From Deinococcus sp. KNUC1210 (lineage in GTDB: Bacteria; Deinococcota; Deinococci; Deinococcales; Deinococcaceae): a DNA stretch of 64,000 nt. The notes beneath the pieces are model-generated. The model made no database searches. It was not told where the DNA came from and worked only from the letters and a program-made list of their open reading frames with translations. The stretch's first letter is position 1. Every line of letters starts with the position of its first letter. Where the stretch lies: assembly GCF_022344005.1 (NCBI RefSeq), contig NZ_CP092190.1, positions 1,712,001-1,776,000 on the forward strand, written 5' to 3'. The position numbers and the translations under genes were made by a program. This document shows, in pieces, positions 19,229 to 29,040 of this stretch.

Positions 19229-21640
19229 TCAGTCGTCTGCCGCCTGCGCCACGTCTCTGCGGGCTGCCTGAATCGCCTGCCAGACCTTCTCGGAGGTGTA
19301 GGGCATATCGAGGTGCTTGATGCCGAACGCCTCCAGCGCATTGACCACCGCGTTGGCGACGGCAGCCGTGCTGGAAATCGTGCCCGACTCACCGATGCCC
19401 TTCACACCCAGCGGGTTATGCGGGCTGGGCGTCACGGTGTGCCCGCTCTGAATCTGCACCATGTCCTCGGCGCGGGGCATGGCGTATTCCATGTAGCTGC
19501 CGCTCAGCATGTTGGCGTCGTCGTCGTAGACCGCTTCTTCCAGAATCGCCTGTCCGAAGCCCTGCGCCACGCCGCCGTGCACCTGCCCTTCCACGATCAT
19601 CGGGTTCATCAGCGGGCCACAGTCGTCCACCGTCACGTACTGGCGCAGCTTCACGTAGCCGGTGTCGGCGTCCACCTCGACCACCGCGATATGCGTGCCG
19701 AACGGGTACACGAAGTTCTTGGGGTCGTACATGTACTGCTCTTCCAGACCCGGTTCCATCTCGGCGGGCAGGTTGTGGGCCAGATGCGCCATCAGCGACA
19801 CGTCGAAGAAGCTCTTGCCGCCTTCCGGCACGCCTTTCACCCGGAACGTCCCGTCCTGCTGCTCCACGTCTTCCGGGGCCGCTTCCAGCAGGTGCGCCGC
19901 GATCTTGGTGGCCTTGTCCTTGACCTTCCGCAGCGCCATTTTCAGAGCGCTGCCGCCCACCGCCGCGCTGCGAGAGCCGTAGGTGCCCCAGCCGAACGGC
20001 ATCTTGCCGGTGTCGCCGTGAACGATCGTCACGTCTTCCATCGGAATCTGGAGTTCCTCGGCCACGATCTGGGCGAACGTCGTCTCATGGCCCTGCCCGT
20101 GGCTGTGGCTGCCGGTCAGAACCTCGACTTTTCCGGTGGGCATCACGCGCACGACCGCGCTTTCCCACTGGCCCGCCTGCGCCCCCAGCTGCCCCACCAG
20201 CGCACTCGGAGCCAGCCCGCAGGCCTCCACATACGTGGAAAACCCGATGCCGATGTACTTCTTGCCACTGGCGCGGCCTTCCGCCTGCTCCTTCAGCAGC
20301 GCCTGATAGTCGGCCATGCCCAGCGCCTTGTCGAGCGCGGGTTCGTAATTGCCGCTGTCGTACACCAGCGCAACCGGCGTCTGATACGGAAATTCGTCGG
20401 GCTGGATGAAGTTCTTGCGCCGGATCTCGCTGGCATCCAGCCCCAGTTCGCTCGCGGCCTTGCTGATGATGCGCTCCAGCAGATACGTCGCTTCCGGGCG
20501 GCCCGCACCCCGGTAGGCATCCACGGGCACGGTGTTGGTGAACACACCTGTCACGTGCGCGTGAATCGCCGGGAACTTGTACACGCCGTTCAGCAGCGTG
20601 CCGTACAGGTACGTCGGCACGGCAGGCGCAAAGGTCGTCAGGTACGCGCCCATGTTGGCAATGGTCTTGACGCGCAGCCCCTTGAACGTTCCGTCGTTCA
20701 TCACCGCGATTTCGGCTTCCGATTCGTGGTCGCGGCCCTGGGCATCGGTCACGAACGCTTCAGAGCGCCGGGCCGTCCACTTGACCGGGCGGCGCAGCTT
20801 CTTGGCCGCGAACAGCACGATCACTTCCTCGGCGTACTGGAAGATTTTCGAGCCAAAACCCCCGCCCACATCGGGCGAAATCACGCGGAGTTTCTGCTCG
20901 GGAATGCCCAGCACGAAGGCCGCCAGCAGCAGCCGGTGAATATGGGGATTCTGCGAGGTGGTGTGCAGCGTGTACTCGTCGCCCGCCGCCTGATACTCGG
21001 CCAGACTGGCACGCGGCTCGATGGCGTTGGGAATCAGCCGGTGGTTGCGGAGGTTGAGCGTGACCACCCTGTCGGCAGTGGCAAAGCTGGCCTCGGTGGC
21101 GGCGGCGTCTCCGATTTCCCACTGGAACGCCACGTTGCCCGGCGCGTCGGGGTGAACCTGCGGCGCACCTTCTCCAAGCGCGGTGCTGCCCAGCGACACG
21201 GCAGGCAGCGGCTCCAGATCGACCTCGATCATGGCAACGGCGTCTTCTGCGATGGCCCGCGTTTCCGCGATCACCACCGCCACGATGTCGCCCACGTAAT
21301 TGACTTCGGTGCGGGCGATGGCGGCATGGTGCGGCACCACCAGCCCCGGCAGCAGCCAGCCGGTCGGAATGCTGCCCACCGCCGCCATGTCTTCACCGGT
21401 CAGCACGGTCTTCACGCCCGGCAGGGCCAGCGCCGCCGCCGCGTCGATGGTCCCGATTTTCGCGTGGGCATACGGGCTTCGCAGCATGGCCGCGTGCAGC
21501 TGTCCGTGCACGTTGATGTCGTCGGTGTAATGACCCGCGCCGGTAATGAAACGCGGGTCTTCCACGCGCTTGATGGCCTTGCCCATGAACTTCTGGGGGC
21601 CGGTGGGTTCAGCGTAATTCGAGTCGGGCAGCTTGGTCAT
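19229..21640 (-). CDS. coxL: Molybdenum hydroxylase catalytic subunit (CoxL-like, form II)
   Basis: An 803-residue molybdopterin-cytosine-dinucleotide-binding subunit. The active-site loop reads AYRGAGR at about 375-381, the form II signature. True form I CO dehydrogenases have AYxCSFR, so CO oxidation should not be assumed. Other landmarks are GGGFGSK near 265, SHSHGQGHETTFAQI, and the C-terminal KGIGESGTI containing the catalytic Glu. Substrate is unknown; aldehydes, purines or N-heterocycles are possible. The start at ATG 21640 follows a GGAGACGT sequence. It is third in the coxG-S-L-M operon. The C-terminus is AADD, as in coxS. Confidence 0.93.
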   Translation of the reverse strand: MTKLPDSNYAEPTGPQKFMGKAIKRVEDPRFITGAGHYTDDINVHGQLHAAMLRSPYAHAKIGTIDAAAALALPGVKTVLTGEDMAAVGSIPTGWLLPGLVVPHHAAIARTEVNYVGDIVAVVIAETRAIAEDAVAMIEVDLEPLPAVSLGSTALGEGAPQVHPDAPGNVAFQWEIGDAAATEASFATADRVVTLNLRNHRLIPNAIEPRASLAEYQAAGDEYTLHTTSQNPHIHRLLLAAFVLGIPEQKLRVISPDVGGGFGSKIFQYAEEVIVLFAAKKLRRPVKWTARRSEAFVTDAQGRDHESEAEIAVMNDGTFKGLRVKTIANMGAYLTTFAPAVPTYLYGTLLNGVYKFPAIHAHVTGVFTNTVPVDAYRGAGRPEATYLLERIISKAASELGLDASEIRRKNFIQPDEFPYQTPVALVYDSGNYEPALDKALGMADYQALLKEQAEGRASGKKYIGIGFSTYVEACGLAPSALVGQLGAQAGQWESAVVRVMPTGKVEVLTGSHSHGQGHETTFAQIVAEELQIPMEDVTIVHGDTGKMPFGWGTYGSRSAAVGGSALKMALRKVKDKATKIAAHLLEAAPEDVEQQDGTFRVKGVPEGGKSFFDVSLMAHLAHNLPAEMEPGLEEQYMYDPKNFVYPFGTHIAVVEVDADTGYVKLRQYVTVDDCGPLMNPMIVEGQVHGGVAQGFGQAILEEAVYDDDANMLSGSYMEYAMPRAEDMVQIQSGHTVTPSPHNPLGVKGIGESGTISSTAAVANAVVNALEAFGIKHLDMPYTSEKVWQAIQAARRDVAQAADD

Positions 21641-21654
21641 ACGTCTCCTAAGCA

Positions 21655-21767
21655 GTGATGAGTGACGAGTGATATGGAATTGAAGACCCCGTGTGAGCGA
21701 TGAAAAGTCCGGGAAACGTCAGGCGTTCAGCAATCGTCTCGACGTTCCGGCATGCATCACCCATCAC
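21655..21767. repeat. GTGATG/CATCAC inverted-repeat element, copy 2 (coxS-coxL gap)
   Basis: GTGATGAGTGACG at 21655-21667 faces CATCACCCATCAC at 21755-21767, 87 bases apart. The bases next to the 3' arm (a CCTGT, a few bases, then TTCAGTCGTCTGCCGCC) closely match copy 1 and run into the end of coxS. Confidence 0.65.
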
Positions 21768-21773
21768 CTGTGT

Positions 21774-22277
<504 letters not shown>

Positions 22278-22352
22278 ACTCGACCTCCTGAACTGAATGA
22301 GCTGAGGAATGAGGATCTGAAGGCAACACGGAATCAGGAAGGCAGCACCCGA

Positions 22353-22796
22353 TCAGGCCTGCTGCGCCTCGGTATTCAGCCGGGTAAAGAAGATGTCGGC
22401 CTGCTGCTTGCTGATTCCGCCGATCAATCGCCCGGCGAGACTGGCGATCATGCCCATAAGTTTGGGTTCGCCCGCCCAGTCCACGCGGGTGGTGCCGTCT
22501 TCCAGCTCGCTCAGCGTCAGCTGTCCTACGGCCGTCACCACACCCGTGGGCGCTTTGGCTTCGACGCTCAGGGTCATGCGCTCGGGCGGCACCTCGTCAC
22601 TGATCTTGACCTTGCCCTTGAAGGTGCCCTTGACCGGTCCGACCGCCACATTCATCAGCGCTGTATACCCGCCCTGACCGTCTGGTACGAGTTCCTGCAT
22701 GCCCGGCACACACCGGGCCAGGACAGCGGGGTCTTGGAGAAGTGCCCAGACACGGGGTCTTGGGGCCTGAATAACGCTACTCCCGTCTACCTGCAA
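22353..22796 (-). CDS. coxG: CoxG-like SRPBCC domain protein
   Basis: A 147-residue SRPBCC-fold protein. The CoxG N-terminus pattern VIQAPRPRVWALLQDPAVLA is followed by RCVPGMQEL and ends in a helical GGISKQQADIFF region. In Oligotropha, CoxG helps anchor CO dehydrogenase to the membrane, and related proteins bind lipids or quinone-like molecules. The ORF is open further upstream, but the TTG at 22796 is the best start because GGAGG (complement at 22802-22806) lies 5 bases before it and the family begins here. It is the first gene of the operon. Confidence 0.82.
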   Translation of the reverse strand: MQVDGSSVIQAPRPRVWALLQDPAVLARCVPGMQELVPDGQGGYTALMNVAVGPVKGTFKGKVKISDEVPPERMTLSVEAKAPTGVVTAVGQLTLSELEDGTTRVDWAGEPKLMGMIASLAGRLIGGISKQQADIFFTRLNTEAQQA

Positions 22797-23078
22797 ATGA
22801 ACCTCCGCAGTGGAACCCGGTTGCACCCACGCTGATTGGAACCAGGGCACATCCTGTTCCGCTTGTGTCTTGAGATGGCCTGATGGTAGCAGATAGCGCC
22901 GCTGGAAACGCTGCCAGCAGCGCGGGTCCTGTGACGCGCAGGCCGGATACCAGTTGTGGAGGATGGCTCCAGCCTTACCCTACGGCACGCCCGAAGACGC
23001 GGCTGTATGGTGTGCTTCAGAGGTGGCACCGGGCAAGCGAGCCCCCGAAAACGCGGAGGCGACAGGCGAGCACCGCTA

Positions 23079-23093
23079 TACACTGACAGCATG
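23079..23093 (+). promoter_or_regulatory. Leaderless -10 element of the DUF3006-like gene
   Basis: TACACT at 23079-23084, 6 bases before ATG 23091, with no ribosome-binding site. Confidence 0.55.
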
Positions 23094-23407
23094 GCTTCAT
23101 CTGACTCTTCCGCCCACTCCGGGCTCTCCTCTCTTTCCGAGACGCTCCTGATCACCATCGATGTCCTCGACCAGGAGAGCGGAATGGCAGAAGTCGAGGA
23201 CAGCCTGGGACGCAATTTCGAACTGCCCGCCGCGTGGCTACCAGACGCCGCCGAAGGGCTGGCCTACCGCGTGCAGCCCCACCCGGACGGCGTGCGCTTC
23301 GAGCCGCTGCCGGGCGGGGCCAGAGAACTGCGCGAACGCAGCAAGCAGACGCTGCTGGAGTTCTCCGACGAGCACGAAGGCGAGGAGCACAGCGGGCAGG
23401 ATCAGCC

Positions 23408-23411
<4 letters not shown>
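23091..23411 (+). CDS. DUF3006-like small protein
   Basis: A 106-residue protein. After a Ser-rich N-terminal tail of about 17 residues, the segment ITIDVLDQESGMAEVEDS, followed by a short beta-rich stretch with LPAAWLPDAAEGLAYRV, fits the DUF3006 pattern (small beta barrel of unknown function, often beside metallo-hydrolases). The acidic C-terminal tail (EHEGEEHSGQDQ) is probably flexible. ATG 23091 was chosen over a longer open frame because of the TACACT box 6 bases upstream. The stop overlaps the GTG of the phosphatase gene (GTGA at 23408-23411), so the two are co-translated. Confidence 0.72.
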
Positions 23412-24241
<830 letters not shown>

Positions 24242-24278
24242 AGCCGCCCACTTTTACAACCAGCCCGGCTGCTGTGGG

Positions 24279-24443
24279 CTAGCCTTTGCTTCCCACCTTT
24301 CGGCAGCGATCCGAGCAGTAGCGCACGTGTTCCCAGTCGCGCTCCCACTTCTTGCGCCATGAGAACGGGCGACCACAGGCCACACAGATCTTGCTGGCCC
24401 GTTCCGAGGGTTTCTTGCCGTGGCCCATGCTGGCGGCGTTCAT
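24279..24443 (-). CDS. DUF2256 small zinc-finger-like protein
   Basis: A 54-residue protein found by reading the minus strand: [18 protein letters not shown], then [12 protein letters not shown], then YCSDRC. This is the DUF2256 pattern: a C-x2-C pair, a WRKKW...W segment and a C-x3-C pair, probably a zinc ribbon-like fold. Such proteins are often found beside photolyase/cryptochrome genes, but none is in this window. The preceding CACACT is a poor -10 box 6 bases before ATG 24443. Function unknown. Confidence 0.82.
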   Translation of the reverse strand: MNAASMGHGKKPSERASKICVACGRPFSWRKKWERDWEHVRYCSDRCRKVGSKG

Positions 24444-24503
24444 GGCTCCAGTGTGCCGCTGCCGGGCCAGCAGGAACGTCTGAGAAACGACAGACGGGCC
24501 GCT

Positions 24504-25844
24504 TTACTGCTGATCGATCAGGTGGCCGCCGCTCTCGTACCACAGCACGCCGCCGCTTCCCACGCTCAGGGCGCGGGGGCCATCGCTGGAACCGCCCAGC
24601 AGCGGCACGGTCACGGCGTCGGTGCTGCCGGGAGCCAAACGGTACAGCACATGCGCCCCGGCATCGGCCACCCAGATGGTGCCGTCTGGAGCGGCGACCA
24701 GTTCGCCCGGTGCCGCCCCGGTGGGCAGGCTGATCGCCACCGGCTTGCCGCTCGCCGGATCGACTCTCAGAAGCTGCTGCGTCCAGGCGTCCACGTACCA
24801 CACCACGCCCTGCGTCTGCACGATGGCGCGGGGCAGATTCCGGTTGGTGGTACCCGCGCTCAGGACGGTACTGCTGCCGCTGGCAGGGTCGTAGCGCACC
24901 ACTGCCGGGTCGGTATAGAAACGGCTGAAATACAGGTCGCCGTCCTGCCCCAGCGTCAGGTTCTCGGCGTTGTCGGTGACGGCGTGGCTGGTCACGGTGC
25001 CGCTCGCGGGGTCGAATTCGCCCAGCCGATCATGCTTGTACTGCACGAACCACAGCCGCCCGTCGGGGGTGCGCGTCAGGTTGTTGATGGTATCGGCCGT
25101 CGCGCCCACCGCGAAGCGCTCCACAGTGCCGGTGTCGCGGTGCAGATGGGCGATCACGCTGCCCTGGGCCGCGTCGCTGCGGACACTGAGCCACAGGTCC
25201 CCGGCAGGCGTGCAGAGCTGGGAGGTCACGCCCTCGGTCAGCGCCAGGTTCAGATCGAAGCTGTCGAAGGCACCGCTGGCCGCGTTCAGGCGCAGCAGCC
25301 GGGTACGCTGCTCCATCACCGCATTGACCGGCGCACTCAGATACACGTCGCCGTCGGGACAGGTCACGCTGGTGGCGGGCTTGAAGGTACTGCCGCCCAC
25401 CGCAGGCAGATCGGTCAGGCGGGCGATCAGCAGCGGCACACTGATGGTCTGCGTCTGCGTGCCCAGCGCCGCCTTCAGAATCAGGGTGCCGCTGCTGACA
25501 GCGCCGCTGGCCCGCACGTTCAGCGTCACGCCGACACTGCCCGCAGTGCTGCTGGGCGTGCCCGTCTGTACCGTCAGGCCTGCCGGAGCCGACACCACGC
25601 TGAGCGTCAGCGCCTGTGCGCTCAGCCCGGCTGCGCCCGAGAAGTTCAGGGACGCGCCGCCCTGCCCGCTGACAACGTCCAGCACCGCCGCGCCGACCGA
25701 GACCTTCAGACCCGTGATGCCCTGCGAAGGATCGGGAGAAGTCGTGGGTCCTGGCGACACCACGGGTACCGGAGTGACCGAACCGGAACCGCAGGCAGCC
25801 AGAGCAGCGCTCATGAGGATGAAAAGAGGAAGGAGACGCTTCAT
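24504..25844 (-). CDS. Lipoprotein with Vgb-like beta-propeller
   Basis: A 446-residue exported lipoprotein. The signal peptide MKRLLPLFILMSAALAACGS ends in a lipobox with the lipidated Cys at residue 18. A Pro/Ser-rich linker and an Ig-like region (about 45-140) follow, then repeated blades with motifs such as DGDLWLSVRS, DGRLWFVQYK, DGDLYFSRFY and DGTIWVADAG. These match the Vgb/SMP-30-type six-bladed propeller (streptogramin-lyase-like). Vgb enzymes need catalytic His residues that I could not identify, so a binding or structural role is as likely. It is monocistronic. Confidence 0.82.
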   Translation of the reverse strand: MKRLLPLFILMSAALAACGSGSVTPVPVVSPGPTTSPDPSQGITGLKVSVGAAVLDVVSGQGGASLNFSGAAGLSAQALTLSVVSAPAGLTVQTGTPSSTAGSVGVTLNVRASGAVSSGTLILKAALGTQTQTISVPLLIARLTDLPAVGGSTFKPATSVTCPDGDVYLSAPVNAVMEQRTRLLRLNAASGAFDSFDLNLALTEGVTSQLCTPAGDLWLSVRSDAAQGSVIAHLHRDTGTVERFAVGATADTINNLTRTPDGRLWFVQYKHDRLGEFDPASGTVTSHAVTDNAENLTLGQDGDLYFSRFYTDPAVVRYDPASGSSTVLSAGTTNRNLPRAIVQTQGVVWYVDAWTQQLLRVDPASGKPVAISLPTGAAPGELVAAPDGTIWVADAGAHVLYRLAPGSTDAVTVPLLGGSSDGPRALSVGSGGVLWYESGGHLIDQQ

Positions 25845-25942
25845 GCCCTCAGTTAAGCTCTTCGTTCACTTCCAACTTCTGACAAACCGGGAACAGTGGC
25901 CGCCACGAGTTCCCTCGGAGTGAAGCCGACCCAGACACAGAA

Positions 25943-25971
25943 CGTGCCAGAGAGAAACACTCTCCGGCACG
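25943..25971 (-). terminator. Strong hairpin downstream of the acidic protein gene
   Basis: CGTGCC-n-GAGAG paired with CTCTC-n-GGCACG (one internal mismatch, 5-base loop AAACA) lies about 40 bases past the stop of the minus-strand gene at 26013. A second short palindrome AGCGCTGCCAGCGCT lies near 25997-26011. No long T-tract follows on the minus strand. Confidence 0.55.
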
Positions 25972-26012
25972 CGCATCAGTACCTTTTTAAGCGGGGCAAG
26001 CGCTGCCAGCGC

Positions 26013-26264
26013 TCAGATCTCGGCGGGTCCGTCTGAATCGAGGTCGTCGCGGTGTTCCTCGCCCAGTTCGGTGGCAGTCAGGTTGCCGTCGCCGCCCGCG
26101 TCGTCGGTCACGCCGTAGTTGGAGGTGCCGGGCGAATCCTGCACCACGCCCCGGTCCTGGTTGGGGGTTCTGGTCGCGCTCTCGGCGTCGGTGGCCCGCT
26201 CGCCCTCCAGCTTGCCGTCTCTGTCCAGGCCGCCGATCACTTCATCTGAGGTATGTCCGGTCAT
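26013..26264 (-). CDS. Small acidic, glycine-rich hydrophilic protein (hydrophilin-like)
   Basis: An 83-residue protein with 13 Gly (16%), 21 Asp/Glu (25%), no Cys and no Trp, and no hydrophobic segment. It is expected to be disordered. Such composition meets the usual description of hydrophilins, proteins linked to desiccation tolerance, but composition alone does not prove this. ATG 26264 was chosen over a longer open frame because sequence before it is not protein-like. No family is recognised. It lies divergently from the PAP2 gene. Confidence 0.6.
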   Translation of the reverse strand: MTGHTSDEVIGGLDRDGKLEGERATDAESATRTPNQDRGVVQDSPGTSNYGVTDDAGGDGNLTATELGEEHRDDLDSDGPAEI

Positions 26265-26385
26265 ACGACACCCTGGCATGAACGGCCGCCCGGATGCTGA
26301 GGAGCGGCTCAAGGCGATGGCAGTCGTTGGTGTCCACGGTCTTTTCTAAAGGCCAGCTCTCTCACGGCCCCCTTCGTCCGGGCCT

Positions 26386-26401
26386 TACACTGACCGGAAT
26401 G
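26386..26401 (+). promoter_or_regulatory. Leaderless -10 element of the PAP2 gene
   Basis: TACACT at 26386-26391, 7 bases before ATG 26399, with no ribosome-binding site. Confidence 0.5.
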
Positions 26402-27070
26402 TTTGACTGGCTGCGCCTCCACTGGAAATCTCTGCTGGCCCTGGCGCTGCTCATTGCCCTGCCCCTGATTGTGCTGGGCAAGATCGCCGAGGACGTGCAC
26501 GAGAAGGAGGCGTTCGCCTGGGAATCGCCGCTGATGGTGGCCCTGCGCGGCCACGCCCCCACCTGGTTTCGCGGTGTGGCGCGGGCGTTTTCGACCATCG
26601 GCAGCGCCCGAATCATGCTGCCGTTCTGCGGCCTGCTGGCGCTCTGGCTCTGGACGCGCTCGCACAGTGTGGCCCGCTACTTCCTGATCTCGGTGGGCGG
26701 CGCGGCAATCCTGAATGTGCTGCTCAAGATGATGTTCAACCGTACCCGCCCTCAGGTCATTCCCTGGCTGTGGGAGGAAGGCGACAGCTCGTTTCCCAGC
26801 GGCCACAGCAGCATGGCGGCGGCGCTGGTCGTGACGGTCACGGCGCTGCTGTGGCGTACCCCGTACCGCTGGGTCGCCGGCGTGCTGGGCCTGATCTACG
26901 CCGTCATCATGGGTGTCTCTCGGGTGTATCTGGGCGTGCATTACCCCACCGACGTGCTGGCGGGCTGGGCGCTGGGCGTGGCGTGGGCGGGCGGCGTGGC
27001 GCTGCTGCTGTGGGCGCGGCTGCGCGAAGCTCAGCTGAGCCGGGGAACGGAAAGCGGCGTTCAGACGTAG
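26399..27070 (+). CDS. PAP2 family lipid phosphatase
   Basis: A 223-residue membrane phosphatase with the three PAP2 motifs: KMMFNRTRP near residue 112, SFPSGHSSM near 135, and SRVYLGVHYPTDVLAGW near 180. Six hydrophobic segments are visible. Family members dephosphorylate phosphatidate, undecaprenyl diphosphate or phosphatidylglycerophosphate outside the membrane, so it may overlap functionally with UppP at the window start. The start is placed at ATG 26399 behind a TACACT box, not at the upstream start of the open frame. Confidence 0.9.
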   Translation: MFDWLRLHWKSLLALALLIALPLIVLGKIAEDVHEKEAFAWESPLMVALRGHAPTWFRGVARAFSTIGSARIMLPFCGLLALWLWTRSHSVARYFLISVGGAAILNVLLKMMFNRTRPQVIPWLWEEGDSSFPSGHSSMAAALVVTVTALLWRTPYRWVAGVLGLIYAVIMGVSRVYLGVHYPTDVLAGWALGVAWAGGVALLLWARLREAQLSRGTESGVQT

Positions 27071-27090
27071 CGGCCCCGCAGAACACGCAG

Positions 27091-27126
27091 AGCAGCGCCC
27101 GTCTTTCAGATCAGACGGGCGCTGCT
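27091..27126. terminator. Bidirectional terminator between PAP2 and ROK genes
   Basis: A perfect 14-bp inverted repeat (AGCAGCGCCCGTCT at 27091-27104 and its complement at 27113-27126) with an 8-base loop sits between two convergent genes. Confidence 0.8.
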
Positions 27127-27167
27127 CGTTGTAGACCTGCTCGGGATGGACGGGTGATTTCAGGCGT

Positions 27168-28106
27168 TTACGCGGGTTCCAGCACCGCCGACAGCGCCGC
27201 GCCGATCACGCCCGCATGCGAGCCGAGCTGAGCAGGACGGATGACCGGAACGGCGAAGCCCTCTGCGGCCTCGTCGGCGGCGGCCTGCACATGCTCGAAG
27301 AAGTACGCGCCCACGCTCGCCACTCCGCCGCCCAGCACGAAGACTTCCGGATCGAGCATCTTCTGGAGGTCGGCAATCGCCAGCCCGATGCGCTGCATCG
27401 CTCCGCGCACCACCCGCCCGGCGATTCGGTCGCCCGACTGTGCCAGCGCGAAGGCCTCGGCTGTCGAAACCTCGCGGTTGAGTGCGTAGCTGGCGTCGCG
27501 GGCGATGGCTGTTCCGCTCGCCACCGCTTCCAGCGTGCCCGACTGTCCTGCCCCGCTGATCGGGCCGCCCGGCACACTGACGACGTGCCCCAGCTCGCCC
27601 GCGATGCCGTGCTGACCGCGCCACAGCCGCCCGTTCAGCACGATGCCGCTGCCGATACCGGTACTCACGGTGATATACACGCTGCTGCTGCTGGCACGGG
27701 CCGCACCCAGCTCGGCCTCGGCCAGCGCGGCGGCCTTGGCGTCGTTTTCCAGCGAGACGTGCTGCCCCAGGCGCTCGTACAGCCCCTCGACCACCGGCAC
27801 ATCGGTAAAGCCGTAGATATTGGGCGCAAACTTGACGCGCCTGCGGTCGGGCGTGATCGGGCCGGGAATGCCCAGACCCACTGTGCGGGCCTGCGGGTAC
27901 TTCACCTGCAACTGGCGAACCTGCCCGGCGATGGCGTCCAGCACCGCTGCCCAGCCACTTTCAGGGGTGGGCTGGGTATGAAACTCCTGCAATTCGTCAC
28001 CGACCAGCACACCCACTGCGATCTTGGTGCCGCCCACATCGACGCCGATACTCATACGCGCTGCGCCGCCGATCTGCTCTGACACGTGCTCCTGCTGCTC
28101 ACTCAC
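27168..28106 (-). CDS. ROK family sugar kinase without the zinc cysteines
   Basis: A 312-residue ROK-fold protein, probably glucokinase-like. The ATP-binding motif IGVDVGGTKIAVGV near residue 20, the catalytic region LENDAKAAALAE near 122 and the STGIGSGIVLNGRLW segment near 148 are all present. The usual zinc motif (CxCGxxGCxE) after the HxxGELGH strand is replaced by SGAGQSGTLE, so all three Cys are gone while Glu is kept. The start is GTG 28106 with a GGAG about 8 bases upstream; ATG 28055, 17 codons in, is an alternative. Substrate unproven. Confidence 0.83.
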   Translation of the reverse strand: MSEQQEHVSEQIGGAARMSIGVDVGGTKIAVGVLVGDELQEFHTQPTPESGWAAVLDAIAGQVRQLQVKYPQARTVGLGIPGPITPDRRRVKFAPNIYGFTDVPVVEGLYERLGQHVSLENDAKAAALAEAELGAARASSSSVYITVSTGIGSGIVLNGRLWRGQHGIAGELGHVVSVPGGPISGAGQSGTLEAVASGTAIARDASYALNREVSTAEAFALAQSGDRIAGRVVRGAMQRIGLAIADLQKMLDPEVFVLGGGVASVGAYFFEHVQAAADEAAEGFAVPVIRPAQLGSHAGVIGAALSAVLEPA

Positions 28107-28206
28107 TGTTCACGCTCCGTCTGGGTGATGACCTGAGATGCTGCCGACTGAACCTCTCCCGGGCGGCAGGCACCCACATACTGCCGGGAAAGTTTACGCA
28201 GGGAGT

Positions 28207-28521
28207 TTACCTGTTTGTGCCCTCCGGCGTGTTGCCGTCCAGATCATGGTCGTCCCCACCGTCCCCTTCCAGCAGTCGGGTGGCCTCGCGTTCCTGCACC
28301 AGCGGCACGTACAGGCCCACGTCACCCATGTAGCCGCCCGTCTCGATCTCGATCACCGGGCTGCTCATCACCCACTGAAACGGCGTGCGGATCACCGTGA
28401 CGACGCCCGCGTCGCCCAGCAGTCGGCGGTAACTCTCGGCCACGATGCGCGGCATGGTCACGAGCAGCACCCAAGGATCGCCCTGATACATCACCTGACG
28501 GTCAAAGGCGGAATCGGTCAT
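28207..28521 (-). CDS. Small protein, DUF2007-like
   Basis: A 104-residue protein. A beta strand (WVLLVTMP), a helix (RIVAESYRRLLGDAGV), a second strand and the terminal VGLYVPLVQEREATRLLEG resemble the ferredoxin-like DUF2007 signal-transduction family, where LYVP...A..LL is typical. The last 20 residues are acidic. The start overlaps the stop of the thioesterase gene (ATGA at 28518-28521), so both are made from one message. No function is known. Confidence 0.62.
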   Translation of the reverse strand: MTDSAFDRQVMYQGDPWVLLVTMPRIVAESYRRLLGDAGVVTVIRTPFQWVMSSPVIEIETGGYMGDVGLYVPLVQEREATRLLEGDGGDDHDLDGNTPEGTNR

Positions 28522-28943
28522 GAGAGCACGCCCGTGGCCGTATCCGGCAGGGCCGCCGTCAGCAGCCTCCGCATCTCGGCGGGCAGCGGGGCCGGGCGGC
28601 GCGTGTCTGCATCGACATGGACCTGCACGCTGCTGCCGTCGGCACTCACCACATCGTCGGCCAGAATCTGAAAGGCGTAGGTCCAACTGCTGCGGCCCAC
28701 CGCCGTCAGAGCGGTCAGCACCTCGACTCGCTGGCCCAGATGCACCTCGCGGCGGTAATTCAGCTCCAGGCGGGCCAGCACCACGGCGGCGGGGCGCACC
28801 CCGGGCGGCAGCAGCCCGTCCAGATAGTCCATACGGGCGATTTCCAGAAACTGCGCGTAGGCCGCGTTGTTGATGTGGCCCATCATGTCGGTGTCGCTGT
28901 AGCGCATCTGGATGCGGGTACGGTGGGCGCTCGCTGAGTCCAT
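28518..28943 (-). CDS. Acyl-CoA thioesterase (YbgC/4-hydroxybenzoyl-CoA type hotdog)
   Basis: A 141-residue hotdog-fold thioesterase. The catalytic signature MRYSDTDMMGHINNAAYAQFLEIAR near residue 12 has the Asp that acts in the 4HBT/YbgC class. The second region NYRREVHLGQRVEVLT is also typical. It hydrolyses acyl-CoA, with chain preference unknown. TACACT (complement at 28951-28956) lies 7 bases before ATG 28943, so the start is leaderless and the longer N-terminus is discarded. The promoter faces that of the FtsB-like gene. Confidence 0.88.
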   Translation of the reverse strand: MDSASAHRTRIQMRYSDTDMMGHINNAAYAQFLEIARMDYLDGLLPPGVRPAAVVLARLELNYRREVHLGQRVEVLTALTAVGRSSWTYAFQILADDVVSADGSSVQVHVDADTRRPAPLPAEMRRLLTAALPDTATGVLS

Positions 28944-29040
28944 GTGCCGCAGTGTATACGCCCACTTCCCGGCAACGCACCTGCTCCCCACTCATACGCT
29001 CTGCATTTTTTGTCCCGCCCACACGGTATACACTGCCTGC
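28944..29040. promoter_or_regulatory. Divergent leaderless promoters (thioesterase and FtsB-like genes)
   Basis: In this 97-base gap a minus-strand TACACT (28951-28956) lies 7 bases from ATG 28943, and a plus-strand TACACT (29029-29034) lies 6 bases from GTG 29041. Neither gene has a ribosome-binding site. Confidence 0.6.

Noticed and set aside
19148..21658. 836-residue plus-strand open frame opposite coxL
   Set aside because: It is the antisense shadow of coxL: His/Arg/Gly-rich, no family features, and the minus-strand protein has all molybdenum hydroxylase motifs.
27091..27126. Operator or attachment site
   Set aside because: A 14-bp perfect palindrome between convergent gene ends is better explained as a bidirectional terminator.
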